DNA of 64,000 nucleotides from Sphingobium sp. SCG-1 (GCF_002953135.1 NZ_CP026372.1:992001-1056000), one strand, 5' to 3'; counted from the first letter of the stretch, positions 53,585 through 61,352 are shown. The notes: generated by a model from the sequence alone, not told the origin. A program made the numbers and translations.

Positions 53585-54655
53585 ATGAACATCGTTGAAT
53601 TGGAATATGAAGGCCGCTCGCAGCGGGTCGTCCGCATTGATGACCACGCTTCCGGCGCGCGCGGTTATATTGTGGTGGATTCCACCACGCTCGGGCCTGC
53701 GATGGGCGGATGCCGGTTCTGGCACTATGAGAGCGATGACGCTGCACTCATTGACGCGCAGCGCCTTGCCCGCGGCATGTCGCTCAAAAATGCAATGGCG
53801 GACCTCCCGCTGGGCGGCGGGAAGTCCGTCCTCCAGATGCCGACAGGAGATTTCGATCGAACAGCGGTTCTGACCGCCTTCGGGCACGCCGTGAATGTTT
53901 TTGCAGGCGACTATCTCACAGCGGAGGATGTCGGTACCGGCGAGAACGACATGCGCGTGGTCCGATCCGCGTCGCCTTTCGTATTGGGATTGCCGGTCGA
54001 CTCCGGGAAGGCTGGCGGAAACCCGTCACCGTGGACCGCCCTCGGCGTGTTTAACGCGATACGCGCCCTGGCAGAACGGTCAGGACGCGACCTGTCGACC
54101 TCGACCATTGCTGTCCAGGGCCTCGGACAAGTCGGGTTCGCGCTTTGCGAAATGCTCAAGGAGGCCGGGGCTTCGCTTATCGTCGCTGACGTCAATCAGA
54201 CCCGCATGGAAATGGCAGAGGCCAGGGGATGGAAAATCAGCGAGGTGCGAGACATCCATCGCGCTTCCGCGGACGTTTTCGCGCCATGCGCGCTCGGCGG
54301 GGCACTTAATGCAACGACGATCGCCGAATTGGGCGCGCCAATAGTTGTCGGTGCTGCCAACAATCAGCTTGCAACTGCTGAAGATGCGCAGAGGCTTCTG
54401 GATCGGCATATCCTCTACGCGCCGGATTACGTCGTGAATGCAGGTGGCGTGATCAGTGTCGCCGCCGAATATTTTATTGAGGACGAGGCCGAAGTCCGCG
54501 CGCGAGTTGGCGCGATTAGCAGTCGTATCGTCGCAATCGTCGAGCAGGCTGAGACGGAGGGGGTCAGCCCAGCGCTCGTGGCCGACCGAATGGCCCTTGC
54601 TCGTATTGCTGAGGCAGAGACTGCTCCTGGCTATCGGACAGCGAGAGCGTCATGA
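53585..54655 (+). CDS. Leucine dehydrogenase-family enzyme
   Basis: The 356-residue Glu/Leu/Phe/Val dehydrogenase reversibly deaminates branched-chain amino acids to keto acids with NAD. The catalytic region MSLKNAMADLPLGGGKSVL near residue 66 holds the active-site lysines, and the NAD loop VQGLGQVGFALCE is near 180. ATG 53585 is chosen at the family N-terminus MNIVELEYEG; the frame is open upstream inside the previous gene. It overlaps the aminotransferase gene by ATGA. Confidence 0.92.
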   Translation: MNIVELEYEGRSQRVVRIDDHASGARGYIVVDSTTLGPAMGGCRFWHYESDDAALIDAQRLARGMSLKNAMADLPLGGGKSVLQMPTGDFDRTAVLTAFGHAVNVFAGDYLTAEDVGTGENDMRVVRSASPFVLGLPVDSGKAGGNPSPWTALGVFNAIRALAERSGRDLSTSTIAVQGLGQVGFALCEMLKEAGASLIVADVNQTRMEMAEARGWKISEVRDIHRASADVFAPCALGGALNATTIAELGAPIVVGAANNQLATAEDAQRLLDRHILYAPDYVVNAGGVISVAAEYFIEDEAEVRARVGAISSRIVAIVEQAETEGVSPALVADRMALARIAEAETAPGYRTARAS

Positions 54656-55536
54656 TCGAGCCGGATTTTTCGGACCGGGACGGGTTGATCTGGTTTGATG
54701 GAACCCTCATTCCTTGGCGGGATGCGCGCATCCACGTTCTGAGCCATGCCCTTCACTATGCCTCGTCGGTGTTTGAGGGGCAGCGCGCCTATAACGGCCA
54801 CATCTTCAAATTGGCCGAGCATAGCCAGCGGCTTATCGAGTCAGCGCGCGCGCTCGGTTTCGACCTGCCTTGGAGCCGTGAAACAATCGACGAGGCATGT
54901 GTCCAGACGATGCAGTCGAACGGCTTAAATGACTGCTACATACGGCCGGTGGCCTGGCGAGGAGCCGAGCAGATTGGCATCGCTGCGCAGCGTACAAAGC
55001 CACATCTGGCAATCGCCTGCTGGAAATGGGGCGCCTATTTCGGAGAAGACAAGATCAATAGTGGCCTGCGGCTGGACATCGCCTCCTACCGTCGGCCAGC
55101 ACCTTACACGGCGCCAGTAAAGGCCAAGGCGGCTGGACTTTATATGATCTGTACCGTGTCGAAGCATCAGGCCGATGACCGCGGTTATGACGATGCGCTA
55201 ATGCTTGATTGGCGCGGTCAGGTGGCTGAAGCCACGGGCGCTAACATTTTCTTTCTCCGGCAGGGCGTCGTTCATACGCCGCTTCCTGATTGCTTCCTGG
55301 ATGGAATTACTCGGCGCACGGTCATTGCGATTTTGCGCGATCAAGGGGTTGAGGTCGTTGAGCGCGCTATCTGGCCCGAAGAGCTGGCGCAGTTCGAACA
55401 ATGCTTCGTGACCGGATCCGCAGCCGAAGTGACACCGGTGAGGGAGATCGGGCCATGGTCTTTTGAGGTCGGTGCCTTCGTACAGGATGTACGCAAAGCA
55501 TACGCTGATCTTGTTCGGCATGGCCCAGGGAGGTGA
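54652..55536 (+). CDS. ilvE: Branched-chain amino acid aminotransferase (class IV)
   Basis: This PLP enzyme of fold type IV (294 residues) transaminates branched-chain amino acids. Motifs include HALHYASSVFEGQRAY near residue 32, the lysine in PVKAKAAG near 161, EATGANIFF near 195, and a PLP-phosphate region GSAAEVTPVREIG near 258. With the leucine dehydrogenase it supplies keto acids to the decarboxylase. It lies inside a catabolic operon, so a breakdown role is more likely than biosynthesis. Confidence 0.92.
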   Translation: MIEPDFSDRDGLIWFDGTLIPWRDARIHVLSHALHYASSVFEGQRAYNGHIFKLAEHSQRLIESARALGFDLPWSRETIDEACVQTMQSNGLNDCYIRPVAWRGAEQIGIAAQRTKPHLAIACWKWGAYFGEDKINSGLRLDIASYRRPAPYTAPVKAKAAGLYMICTVSKHQADDRGYDDALMLDWRGQVAEATGANIFFLRQGVVHTPLPDCFLDGITRRTVIAILRDQGVEVVERAIWPEELAQFEQCFVTGSAAEVTPVREIGPWSFEVGAFVQDVRKAYADLVRHGPGR

Positions 55537-55542
55537 TTTGAA

Positions 55543-56730
55543 GTGGCACAAGATCCTATCGTCATCGCATCTTACGCACGCACGCCGATGGGCGCGATGC
55601 AGGGGGTGTTCAGCGAAGTGAAGGCGACCGAGCTTGGCGCCATCGCAGTGCGGGCGGCCGTGGAACGGTCCGGCGTCGACCCATCGCAAATAGAGCAGAT
55701 CATCATGGGCTGCGTCCTCCCGGCAGGGCTTGGCCAAGCACCTGCGCGTCAGACGGCCATTCTGGGGGGACTCGCAGACCATGTCCAGGCAACCACCGTT
55801 AACAAGATGTGCGGATCGGGGATGCAGGCCGCCATCATGGCCCATGATGCGCTGGCGGCCGGAGCCGCCGGCATCATCGTTGCCGGCGGCATGGAGAGCA
55901 TGACCGGAGCGCCCTATTTGCTGGCCAAGCATCGCGGCGGCGCGCGCATTGGCCACGATGTGGTGAAGGACTCGATGTTCCTCGATGGCTTGGAGGACGC
56001 GTATACTCCCGGCAAGCTGATGGGTGCCTTTGCCGAGGACAGTGCGCGCGACTATCAGTTCAGCCGCGAGGACCAGGACACTTTCGCCGTTCGCTCCCTC
56101 AAGCGAGCCAGGGAGGCACAGGCTAGCGGCGCCTTCGAGCGGGAGATAGTGCCGGTCGAGGTGGCGGGGCGCAATGGTAGCCTGATGGTCACCGAGGATG
56201 AGCAGCCCGGCAAGGCCGACGTTGCCAAGATTCCGAGGCTGAAGCCCGCCTTCGCGAAGGACGGCACGATCACGGCGGCCAATGCCTCGTCCATCTCGGA
56301 CGGCGCCGCGGCGCTCGTGCTGACGCGCGAGAGCATTGCAGCAAAGCTTGGCGTCACGCCGGTCGCCCGCATCATCGGCCATTCCGCCCACGCCCACGCG
56401 CCCGCGCTGTTCACCACCGCACCGGTATTCGCAATGCGCAAACTTTTAGAGAAGATCGGCTGGAGCGTCGACGACGTCGACTTGTTCGAAGTCAACGAGG
56501 CCTTCGCGGTCGTGGCGCTGATCGCCCAAAAGGAACTGGGCATCGAAGAAGGGCGGCTCAACGTTAACGGCGGTGCTTGCGCGCTCGGCCATCCGATAGG
56601 GGCCAGCGGCGCGCGTATACTCGCGACACTGCTTGCGGCGCTCCAGAACCAACACAGGAAACGCGGCATCGCGAGCCTCTGTATCGGCGGCGGCGAGGCG
56701 ACAGCCATGGCAGTGGAGCTCATCCAATGA
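55543..56730 (+). CDS. Acetyl-CoA acyltransferase (thiolase)
   Basis: The 395-residue thiolase starts at GTG 55543 behind a strong AGGGAGGT. Active-site residues are visible: Cys in NKMCGSGMQ near residue 89, His in VNEAFAV region near 320 and GGACALGHPIGASGAR near 343, and the final Cys in SLCIGGGEA near 381. In the isoleucine route it would cleave 2-methylacetoacetyl-CoA to acetyl- and propionyl-CoA. Its stop overlaps the SDR start. Confidence 0.94.
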   Translation: MAQDPIVIASYARTPMGAMQGVFSEVKATELGAIAVRAAVERSGVDPSQIEQIIMGCVLPAGLGQAPARQTAILGGLADHVQATTVNKMCGSGMQAAIMAHDALAAGAAGIIVAGGMESMTGAPYLLAKHRGGARIGHDVVKDSMFLDGLEDAYTPGKLMGAFAEDSARDYQFSREDQDTFAVRSLKRAREAQASGAFEREIVPVEVAGRNGSLMVTEDEQPGKADVAKIPRLKPAFAKDGTITAANASSISDGAAALVLTRESIAAKLGVTPVARIIGHSAHAHAPALFTTAPVFAMRKLLEKIGWSVDDVDLFEVNEAFAVVALIAQKELGIEEGRLNVNGGACALGHPIGASGARILATLLAALQNQHRKRGIASLCIGGGEATAMAVELIQ

Positions 56731-57509
56731 AGTTGAATATTGACGTTGCCGCTGTCGTCACTGGCGGCGCCTCAGGTCTGGGCGAAGCGACAGCGCGGGC
56801 CTTGGCCGCCGAAAAAGTCATGGTCGCTATTTTCGATGTGAACGAAGAGCGTGGGACCGTCGTCGCGGAGGAATTAGGAGGCAGTTTCCATAAGGTCGAC
56901 GTGACGTCCGATGATAGCGTGGCCGATGGCTTTGTCGCGGCCCGCGCTGCCAATGGACAAGAACGCATTCTCGTCAACTGCGCCGGCATAGTGATGGGTG
57001 CCAAGACCTTGTCACGGGACAGGACCAGCGATGCGATCCAGTCCTTCCCCATGGACAAGTTCGAGCGCGTGGTCGCGATCAATCTGATTGGCGCGTTCCG
57101 CTGCGTCACCCGGAGCGCGGCGGGCATGGCGACACTTGCCCCGACGGACGCGGGCGAGCGCGGTGTCATCATCAACACGGCGTCCGTGGCCGCGATAGAC
57201 GGACAGATCGGCCAGGCCGCTTATAGCGCGTCCAAGGCCGGCATCATGGGGCTGACCTTGCCCGTTGCGCGTGATCTGTCCTCCGAGGGTATACGCATCA
57301 ATGCCATCCTGCCCGGGATTATGGAGACACCCATGATGGCAGGCATGTCCCAAACCGTGCGGGACGCACTGGGGGCGTCGGTGCCATTTCCAAAACGTCT
57401 GGGAAGGCCGGACGAATTTGCCAGCCTTGTGCTGGAGATATGCAGGAACAGCTATCTCAACGGCGAAGCAATCCGCCTTGATGGGGCGATCCGGATGGCT
57501 CCGCGCTGA
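56727..57509 (+). CDS. HSD10-like 3-hydroxyacyl-CoA dehydrogenase (SDR)
   Basis: The 260-residue short-chain dehydrogenase has the NAD loop VVTGGASGLGEATA, NCAGIVMG near residue 89, the catalytic Ser region NTASVAAIDGQIGQ, and YSASK near 168. It resembles human HSD10 (2-methyl-3-hydroxybutyryl-CoA dehydrogenase) in arrangement, which fits isoleucine breakdown with the thiolase. No enoyl-CoA hydratase is encoded here. It is the last gene of the operon; 200 bases without a gene follow. Confidence 0.92.
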   Translation: MKLNIDVAAVVTGGASGLGEATARALAAEKVMVAIFDVNEERGTVVAEELGGSFHKVDVTSDDSVADGFVAARAANGQERILVNCAGIVMGAKTLSRDRTSDAIQSFPMDKFERVVAINLIGAFRCVTRSAAGMATLAPTDAGERGVIINTASVAAIDGQIGQAAYSASKAGIMGLTLPVARDLSSEGIRINAILPGIMETPMMAGMSQTVRDALGASVPFPKRLGRPDEFASLVLEICRNSYLNGEAIRLDGAIRMAPR

Positions 57510-57650
57510 AGCGGGTGAACAATTCTGTGGCATTGCTTCTGCAACTCGGGTCGTAACGAAGCGGGCATTATTCTGCGGGAGACTGATCCACGATTTAAGG
57601 CCGTCGCCAACGTGAGGCGGCAGCAAGGAAATATCCCGTTGGAAAAGGGC

Positions 57651-57681
57651 CTGCAGACGAATTGTCGAGGCACGACTGCAG
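57651..57681 (+). promoter_or_regulatory. Inverted repeat upstream of luxR
   Basis: CTGCAGACG (57651) faces CGACTGCAG (57673-57681), with 8 of 9 arm positions complementary and centre about 45 bases before the luxR start. It is longer than a usual 18-20 bp lux/tra box, so the binding protein is uncertain. It could be the site of LuxR or of another regulator of the module. Confidence 0.4.
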
Positions 57682-57710
57682 ATACACCGAAGGGGGTAGG
57701 ATGAAACGAG

Positions 57711-58493
57711 ATGTCGCCAACCCATGCACTGTCTGTATCGCAATCTCATGTCGACTTCGTGCAATCTGTTATAGAATGCCTGCGATCCATATCGGGGACG
57801 GATACTCTTCAATCACTTGTGCAGATGCTTACGAGCGAGATGGGATTTCGTTATTACGCGCTGGTTGACCACAACGATATCGATCCATCGAATCCAGATC
57901 GGGTGGACATCAAGGACTATCCCGAGCCGATTGCTTATAAACTCTTCGGAAAGCGTCACTACCGCAGAGATCCTGTCATACGTGCCTGCCTGTTCGCAGG
58001 CAGTGCCTTCCTCTGGTCTGATTTGAGCAAGATCATTCAATTGGACCGCCGCGACCACGTCAGTCTTGAGCACGGCGCGCGCGAGGGCCTGATCGAGGGC
58101 ATCACCGTCCCGTACACCCGCCTCGGGGAATGCATGGGCTCCTGCACGTTCGCGGGGACGAGATCATCAGAGCACGCCGGGAAGTATCTTGGAATCGCGC
58201 AAACCGTGGGGATCTTTGCTTTCCAAGCAGCGCGAAGACTACTTTCACCAAGCCGTCGTTTAGCTTTGACACCTCGGCTCCATCCACGTCCGCGCGACTG
58301 CGTCATATTGGTTGGGCGCGGGTGCTCCAACAAGGAGATTGCGCGTGCGCTTTCCTTGGCTCCGCGAACCGTCGATGGATATCTCACCGAAGCCCGGCAA
58401 CAGTTCGGCGCACGCGACCGCACCGAACTAGTGGTTAGCGCGGTGCTTGCCGGAGAGATCGGTCTTCACGAATTGCGTCGTCAACCCGAGTAA
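57711..58493 (+). CDS. luxR: LuxR/TraR-type quorum-sensing activator
   Basis: The 260-residue protein has an N-terminal acyl-homoserine-lactone binding domain and a C-terminal LuxR HTH (RDCVILVGRGCSNKEIARAL). Conserved binding-domain positions are present: Tyr-x-x-Asp-Pro-Val in YRRDPVIRACL, Trp in FLWSDL, and Gly in GLIEGITVPY. It lies 71 bases before luxI. By position it corresponds to TraR of the Mesorhizobium ICE circuit, which switches on traI and the excision activator. An ATG at 57701 has a better ribosome site but is in a different frame. Confidence 0.93.
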   Translation: MSPTHALSVSQSHVDFVQSVIECLRSISGTDTLQSLVQMLTSEMGFRYYALVDHNDIDPSNPDRVDIKDYPEPIAYKLFGKRHYRRDPVIRACLFAGSAFLWSDLSKIIQLDRRDHVSLEHGAREGLIEGITVPYTRLGECMGSCTFAGTRSSEHAGKYLGIAQTVGIFAFQAARRLLSPSRRLALTPRLHPRPRDCVILVGRGCSNKEIARALSLAPRTVDGYLTEARQQFGARDRTELVVSAVLAGEIGLHELRRQPE

Positions 58494-58564
58494 TCGCTCG
58501 GTCTATTTTGGCTGGCCTGCTCCTGCTTCCTTGGTGCGTGAGATCCACGACCAGGAGCCCTGGA

Positions 58565-59170
58565 ATGATACACGTAATCGACACCCATATGGCGTCGGCC
58601 AACCGGCCGCTGCTGCAGTCCATGTTCGCCGACCGTAAGCGCCTGTTCGTCGACCTGTTCGGCTGGGACGTGCCGGTGGTCGACGGCAGGTACGAGATCG
58701 ACCAGTTTGACAATTCCCACACCGTCTACCTGATCGTTGCGGACGACGATGGCGGGCACGCAGCGTCCATTCGGCTCTTCCCAAGCACTCAGCCGCACAT
58801 GCTTGGCACGCTCTTTCCTCATCTCTGTCCGCTCGGCGTGCCCGTCGACGACGGCACTTGGGAAAGCAGCCGGCTGTGCCTGCCGCAGCGCCACGGTGCC
58901 GAGAGACGCCGGCTGCTGCGTAACATGCTGTTTACCGCCATGGTCGACGTTGCTATCGAGCGCGGCATCGAGCGCTACACCGGCGTCATCCCCGACCCGT
59001 TTCGCAAGGAAGTGCTCGCGATGGGCTGGCAGGCGGAGGCGCTCGGCCCGGCAGTGCGCATCCCCGGTGGTCCGATCGGCGCATTTCTTATCCACGTGGG
59101 AGCGGATACACCCGAGCGGCTGCGCTGGACCGGCGTTTATCCGCAGGCTGCCGACCAGGTGTCGGCGTGA
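58565..59170 (+). CDS. luxI: Acyl-homoserine-lactone synthase (LuxI/TraI-type)
   Basis: The 201-residue protein makes an acyl-HSL from SAM and acyl-ACP. Family landmarks are visible: Arg-Phe-Trp region ADRKRLFVDLFGWDVP near residue 21, YEIDQFDN near 39, SIRLFPS near 66, and the ESxR block WESSRLCLPQ near 97. The ATG follows AGGAGCCC by eight bases. The stop overlaps the GTG of the next gene, so both are made from one mRNA. Chain length of the signal cannot be deduced. Confidence 0.94.
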   Translation: MIHVIDTHMASANRPLLQSMFADRKRLFVDLFGWDVPVVDGRYEIDQFDNSHTVYLIVADDDGGHAASIRLFPSTQPHMLGTLFPHLCPLGVPVDDGTWESSRLCLPQRHGAERRRLLRNMLFTAMVDVAIERGIERYTGVIPDPFRKEVLAMGWQAEALGPAVRIPGGPIGAFLIHVGADTPERLRWTGVYPQAADQVSA

Positions 59171-60033
59171 GCGCCGCGGTCGATCGCCACGCCGCGATGC
59201 TGGCGCGCGACGGCTGGTGCGTGTTCGAACGCGCAGTGGGGCCCGCCGTCATCGCTGGAATCGAGACGGACCTCGACGAACGCTTTTCGGCGACGCCGCT
59301 GTGCCAGGGCGCTTTCTACGGCGAGCGCACCAAGCGTTTCGGCGCGCTGTTGACACGGTCGCCCGCGATCGAGTGCCTCGTCATGCACCCGCTGATCCTC
59401 GAACTGGTCGAGCAGATGCTGCTGCCGTGGTGCGAGCGGATCGCGCTCAATCTCACCCAGGCGATCGAGATCCACCCCGGCGCCCTACCGCAGCTTCCGC
59501 ACCGCGATCAGGACATGTGGCAAGGTCCAAAGGGCGAGCTCGAATATCTCGTCAACGTGATGTGGCCGCTGACCACCTTCACGCGCGAAAATGGTGGCAC
59601 GCGGTTGTGGACTGGCAGCCATTTCGAGCAAGACGTACCAGTCCTCCCAGAGGAGGACGCGCTGGTGCCCACGGTCGCGCCGGGCGATGCCCTCGTCTTT
59701 CTCGGCTCGACCCTCCACGGCGGTGGCGGCAACGCCAGTCACGTACTGCGGCGCGGGGTCGTGATCAGCTACTGCCTCGGCTGGCTGAAGCCGTTCGAGC
59801 TGCAATGGCTGGTCTATCCGCCGCAGGTTGCCCGGACCTTCCGGTCCGAACTGGCCGCGCTGGTAGGCTACGCCCAGCATCGCCCGAATCTTGGCAACGT
59901 CGAGGGCCAATGCCCGTCGATTCTGCTCGCCGACAGCGTTCCTGGCCATCTGCCGGCGATCGACGCGCTCCGTCCCGACCAGGAGGAAGCCGCCGCGCTG
60001 TTCGTCCGATCGCAGATGGGCGAGCTCGGCTGA
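59167..60033 (+). CDS. Phytanoyl-CoA dioxygenase-family (PhyH) oxygenase
   Basis: The 288-residue protein belongs to the Fe(II)/2-oxoglutarate oxygenase family PF05721. The iron ligands HxD appear as PHRDQD near residue 112 and a distal His in STLHGGGGN near 182; an Arg for 2-oxoglutarate follows in LRRGVVISY. It starts at GTG overlapping the luxI stop. A phyH gene next to luxI is known from several Sphingomonadaceae genomes. It may modify the signal's acyl chain or another lipid, but no substrate is shown. Downstream by ten bases is the frameshifted activator gene. Confidence 0.88.
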   Translation: MSAAVDRHAAMLARDGWCVFERAVGPAVIAGIETDLDERFSATPLCQGAFYGERTKRFGALLTRSPAIECLVMHPLILELVEQMLLPWCERIALNLTQAIEIHPGALPQLPHRDQDMWQGPKGELEYLVNVMWPLTTFTRENGGTRLWTGSHFEQDVPVLPEEDALVPTVAPGDALVFLGSTLHGGGGNASHVLRRGVVISYCLGWLKPFELQWLVYPPQVARTFRSELAALVGYAQHRPNLGNVEGQCPSILLADSVPGHLPAIDALRPDQEEAAALFVRSQMGELG

Positions 60034-60043
60034 GGCTGGCGGC

Positions 60044-60824
60044 GTGATTGTGCCGGACCCCGACGCGTATGATGCCCTCGCCCGGCGAGGTCACTCCGCG
60101 CTGGCGTGGGAGATTCTCCGTCGCGATCCTGCCTATCGCGCAGCCTATGATCGCCTGCCGGCTCTTCCAGCTACCGGCGCCTCCGCCGATCCCGCGTTCA
60201 CTGCGGACTGGGGGCTGCACTTTCCCTGAAGACCCGCAGCTGAGCTGCGCCCTCGTCCGGCCGATGTGGTCGGCGATCGCGGACCCGTGCGTGATCGCCG
60301 TCCGGGTCGGCCCTGTCGAGCACGACGGTGCGCGCGTCTTCGATGCATCCGACCCCGCGGTTCGCGTGCTGCGCGGTTCTGTCCATGAGCATCTACTGGT
60401 CGATCGGGACGACATGGCCATTCGGCTCGACGTCATCGTTGGCACCGTACTGGCCGGGCAGGTCTCTCTGCGTTTCGACCTGCCGGACGATCACCATTTG
60501 GAGGCGCAGCTTGCCGCGATCCGCGCCTTCACATCGGCGGTTCCACCCGGCCGGCGACATCTACAGCTTGCTCGCCGGGTCCATGCGCTCCATGCAACGG
60601 ATGCTCGCGATGATGGCGCCAGCCTGCGCGAGATCGCCGACTTGGTGCTCGGACCGGGCGAATGGCCTGGAGACGGTGAATATCGAAAATCCATGGTACG
60701 GCGGATGCTTGCCTCAGGTGATCAAATGCGTCGCGATGGGCCTCGCGCGATACTCAGCGGCAGACTCAGCCCGCCGGATCGGTCAACGCAGTCTCGTCAA
60801 AGAAATCGCGGGGATGCATGCTAA
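60044..60824 (+). CDS. fseA: FseA-like excision activator (DUF6499-DUF2285), needs +1 frameshift
   Basis: Two overlapping frames together encode one protein of about 259 residues. The first (GTG 60044 to TGA 60229, 61 residues) is a DUF6499-type domain with AWEILRRDPAYRAAYDRLP. The second, entered at CCT 60225, continues PEDPQLSCALVRPMW and carries a DUF2285 domain with HALHATDARDDGASLREIADL. Slippage of one base on CCC before TGA joins them without loss of a residue. In Mesorhizobium ICEMlSym(R7A), msi172 and msi171 encode the same two domains and are joined by +1 frameshifting to give FseA, which turns on excision. GAGG precedes the start by eight bases. Confidence 0.8.
60221..60229 (+). 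other. Putative +1 ribosomal frameshift site TTT-CCC-TGA
   Basis: The zero frame reads TTT CCC TGA. A tRNA-Pro on CCC can shift one base forward to CCT, with the slow-ending TGA waiting in the A site; the next codon becomes GAA. Proline is kept in both readings. CCC-TGA is a recognised +1-prone context in enterobacteria. Confidence 0.7.
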
Positions 60825-61014
60825 GCGCTTCGCTCAATCCCCATAGACTGTGCAACGTAATGTTCTGTTCGCCCCGCTCGATCGCCCCGACATATGCGCG
60901 GTCGACACCCATTTTCTCCGCCACCGCCTCTTGGCTGAGATGGACAGCTCGACGCCGCCGTAGGACGTTTGCCCCAACGAGTTTTTTGATGTCCATCCCG
61001 AGGTTAGAGGACAT
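60766..61014 (-). CDS. qseC: XRE-family repressor (QseC-like)
   Basis: The 82-residue protein is a single-domain XRE regulator: MDIKKLVGANVLRRRRAVHL, then QEAVAEKMGVDRAYVGAIERGEQ with the recognition helix, then LSEALSMHPRDFF. ATG 61014 or ATG 60996 can start it; neither has a strong ribosome site. It is divergent from the small DUF2285 gene across a palindromic operator, the layout of qseC-qseM in Mesorhizobium, where QseC controls the antiactivator. Its 3' end overlaps the end of the activator gene by 59 bases on the other strand. Confidence 0.88.
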   Translation of the reverse strand: MSSNLGMDIKKLVGANVLRRRRAVHLSQEAVAEKMGVDRAYVGAIERGEQNITLHSLWGLSEALSMHPRDFFDETALTDPAG

Positions 61015-61015
61015 T

Positions 61016-61048
61016 CGCGTATTTTGATGCTACGCATTATAATACGCG
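61016..61048. promoter_or_regulatory. Palindromic operator with shared divergent TATAAT
   Basis: CGCGTATT (61016) and AATACGCG (61041) form a perfect 8-bp inverted repeat; inside it ATGC-TAC-GCAT forms a second one about the same centre. The ATTATAAT at 61036-61043 contains TATAAT on both strands, so both divergent promoters would share the same -10 bases. A repressor bound here would decide between the two directions. Confidence 0.7.
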
Positions 61049-61082
61049 GAAAGTCATGAACTCTGGTCGAGGAAGGCGCATT

Positions 61083-61352
61083 TTGGACAGCATCCGCAAT
61101 TGTGCGCCGACTGGCGACGAGGTGGTTGATTATGATCGTCGTAATCTGGCGCTCTATGCCGCGTTGATCGAAGCCGCGGACGCCGGTCGCGGCTGGCAGG
61201 AAACCGTAGCCGACGTGATGCGGCTTGATCCCACTGATCTGGACGCCGAGGCTTGCTGGCGCTCGCATTTGGATCGTGCCCGCTGGATTGTCGGTGATGG
61301 AATGGCCGCTGCCTTGGAAGCCTTTGGCAAAGGGCGAACCCCGATAGTCTGA
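61083..61352 (+). CDS. qseM: Small DUF2285 antiactivator (QseM-like)
   Basis: The roughly 89-residue protein reads MDSIRNCAPTGDEVVDYDRR, then LALYAALIEAADAGRGWQE and a C-terminal WRSHLDRARWIVGDG, matching the single-domain DUF2285 proteins exemplified by QseM. QseM binds TraR and FseA and blocks both. I prefer TTG 61083, six bases after GAGGAAGG; ATG 61056 would leave almost no leader after the TATAAT at 61038. It is divergent from the XRE gene. No frameshift or truncation is visible. Confidence 0.8.
   Translation: MDSIRNCAPTGDEVVDYDRRNLALYAALIEAADAGRGWQETVADVMRLDPTDLDAEACWRSHLDRARWIVGDGMAAALEAFGKGRTPIV

Noticed and set aside
57701..57868. Short open frame at ATG 57701 with a better ribosome site than luxR
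   Set aside because: It encodes a Cys/Arg-rich peptide with no family resemblance, and luxR in the other frame has a complete domain structure. A leader peptide cannot be excluded.
58737..60047. A 436-codon open frame across luxI and the PhyH gene
   Set aside because: It is in another frame, is extremely rich in Arg, Ser and Pro, has no recognisable domain, and both genes beneath it have clear family motifs. It is a GC-rich shadow.
60048..60824. The DUF2285 frame as a separate gene with its own start
   Set aside because: The family match begins only after the frameshift point and no ribosome binding site lies before an internal start; the upstream residues in that frame are unlike any DUF6499 domain. 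The fused reading explains both parts better.
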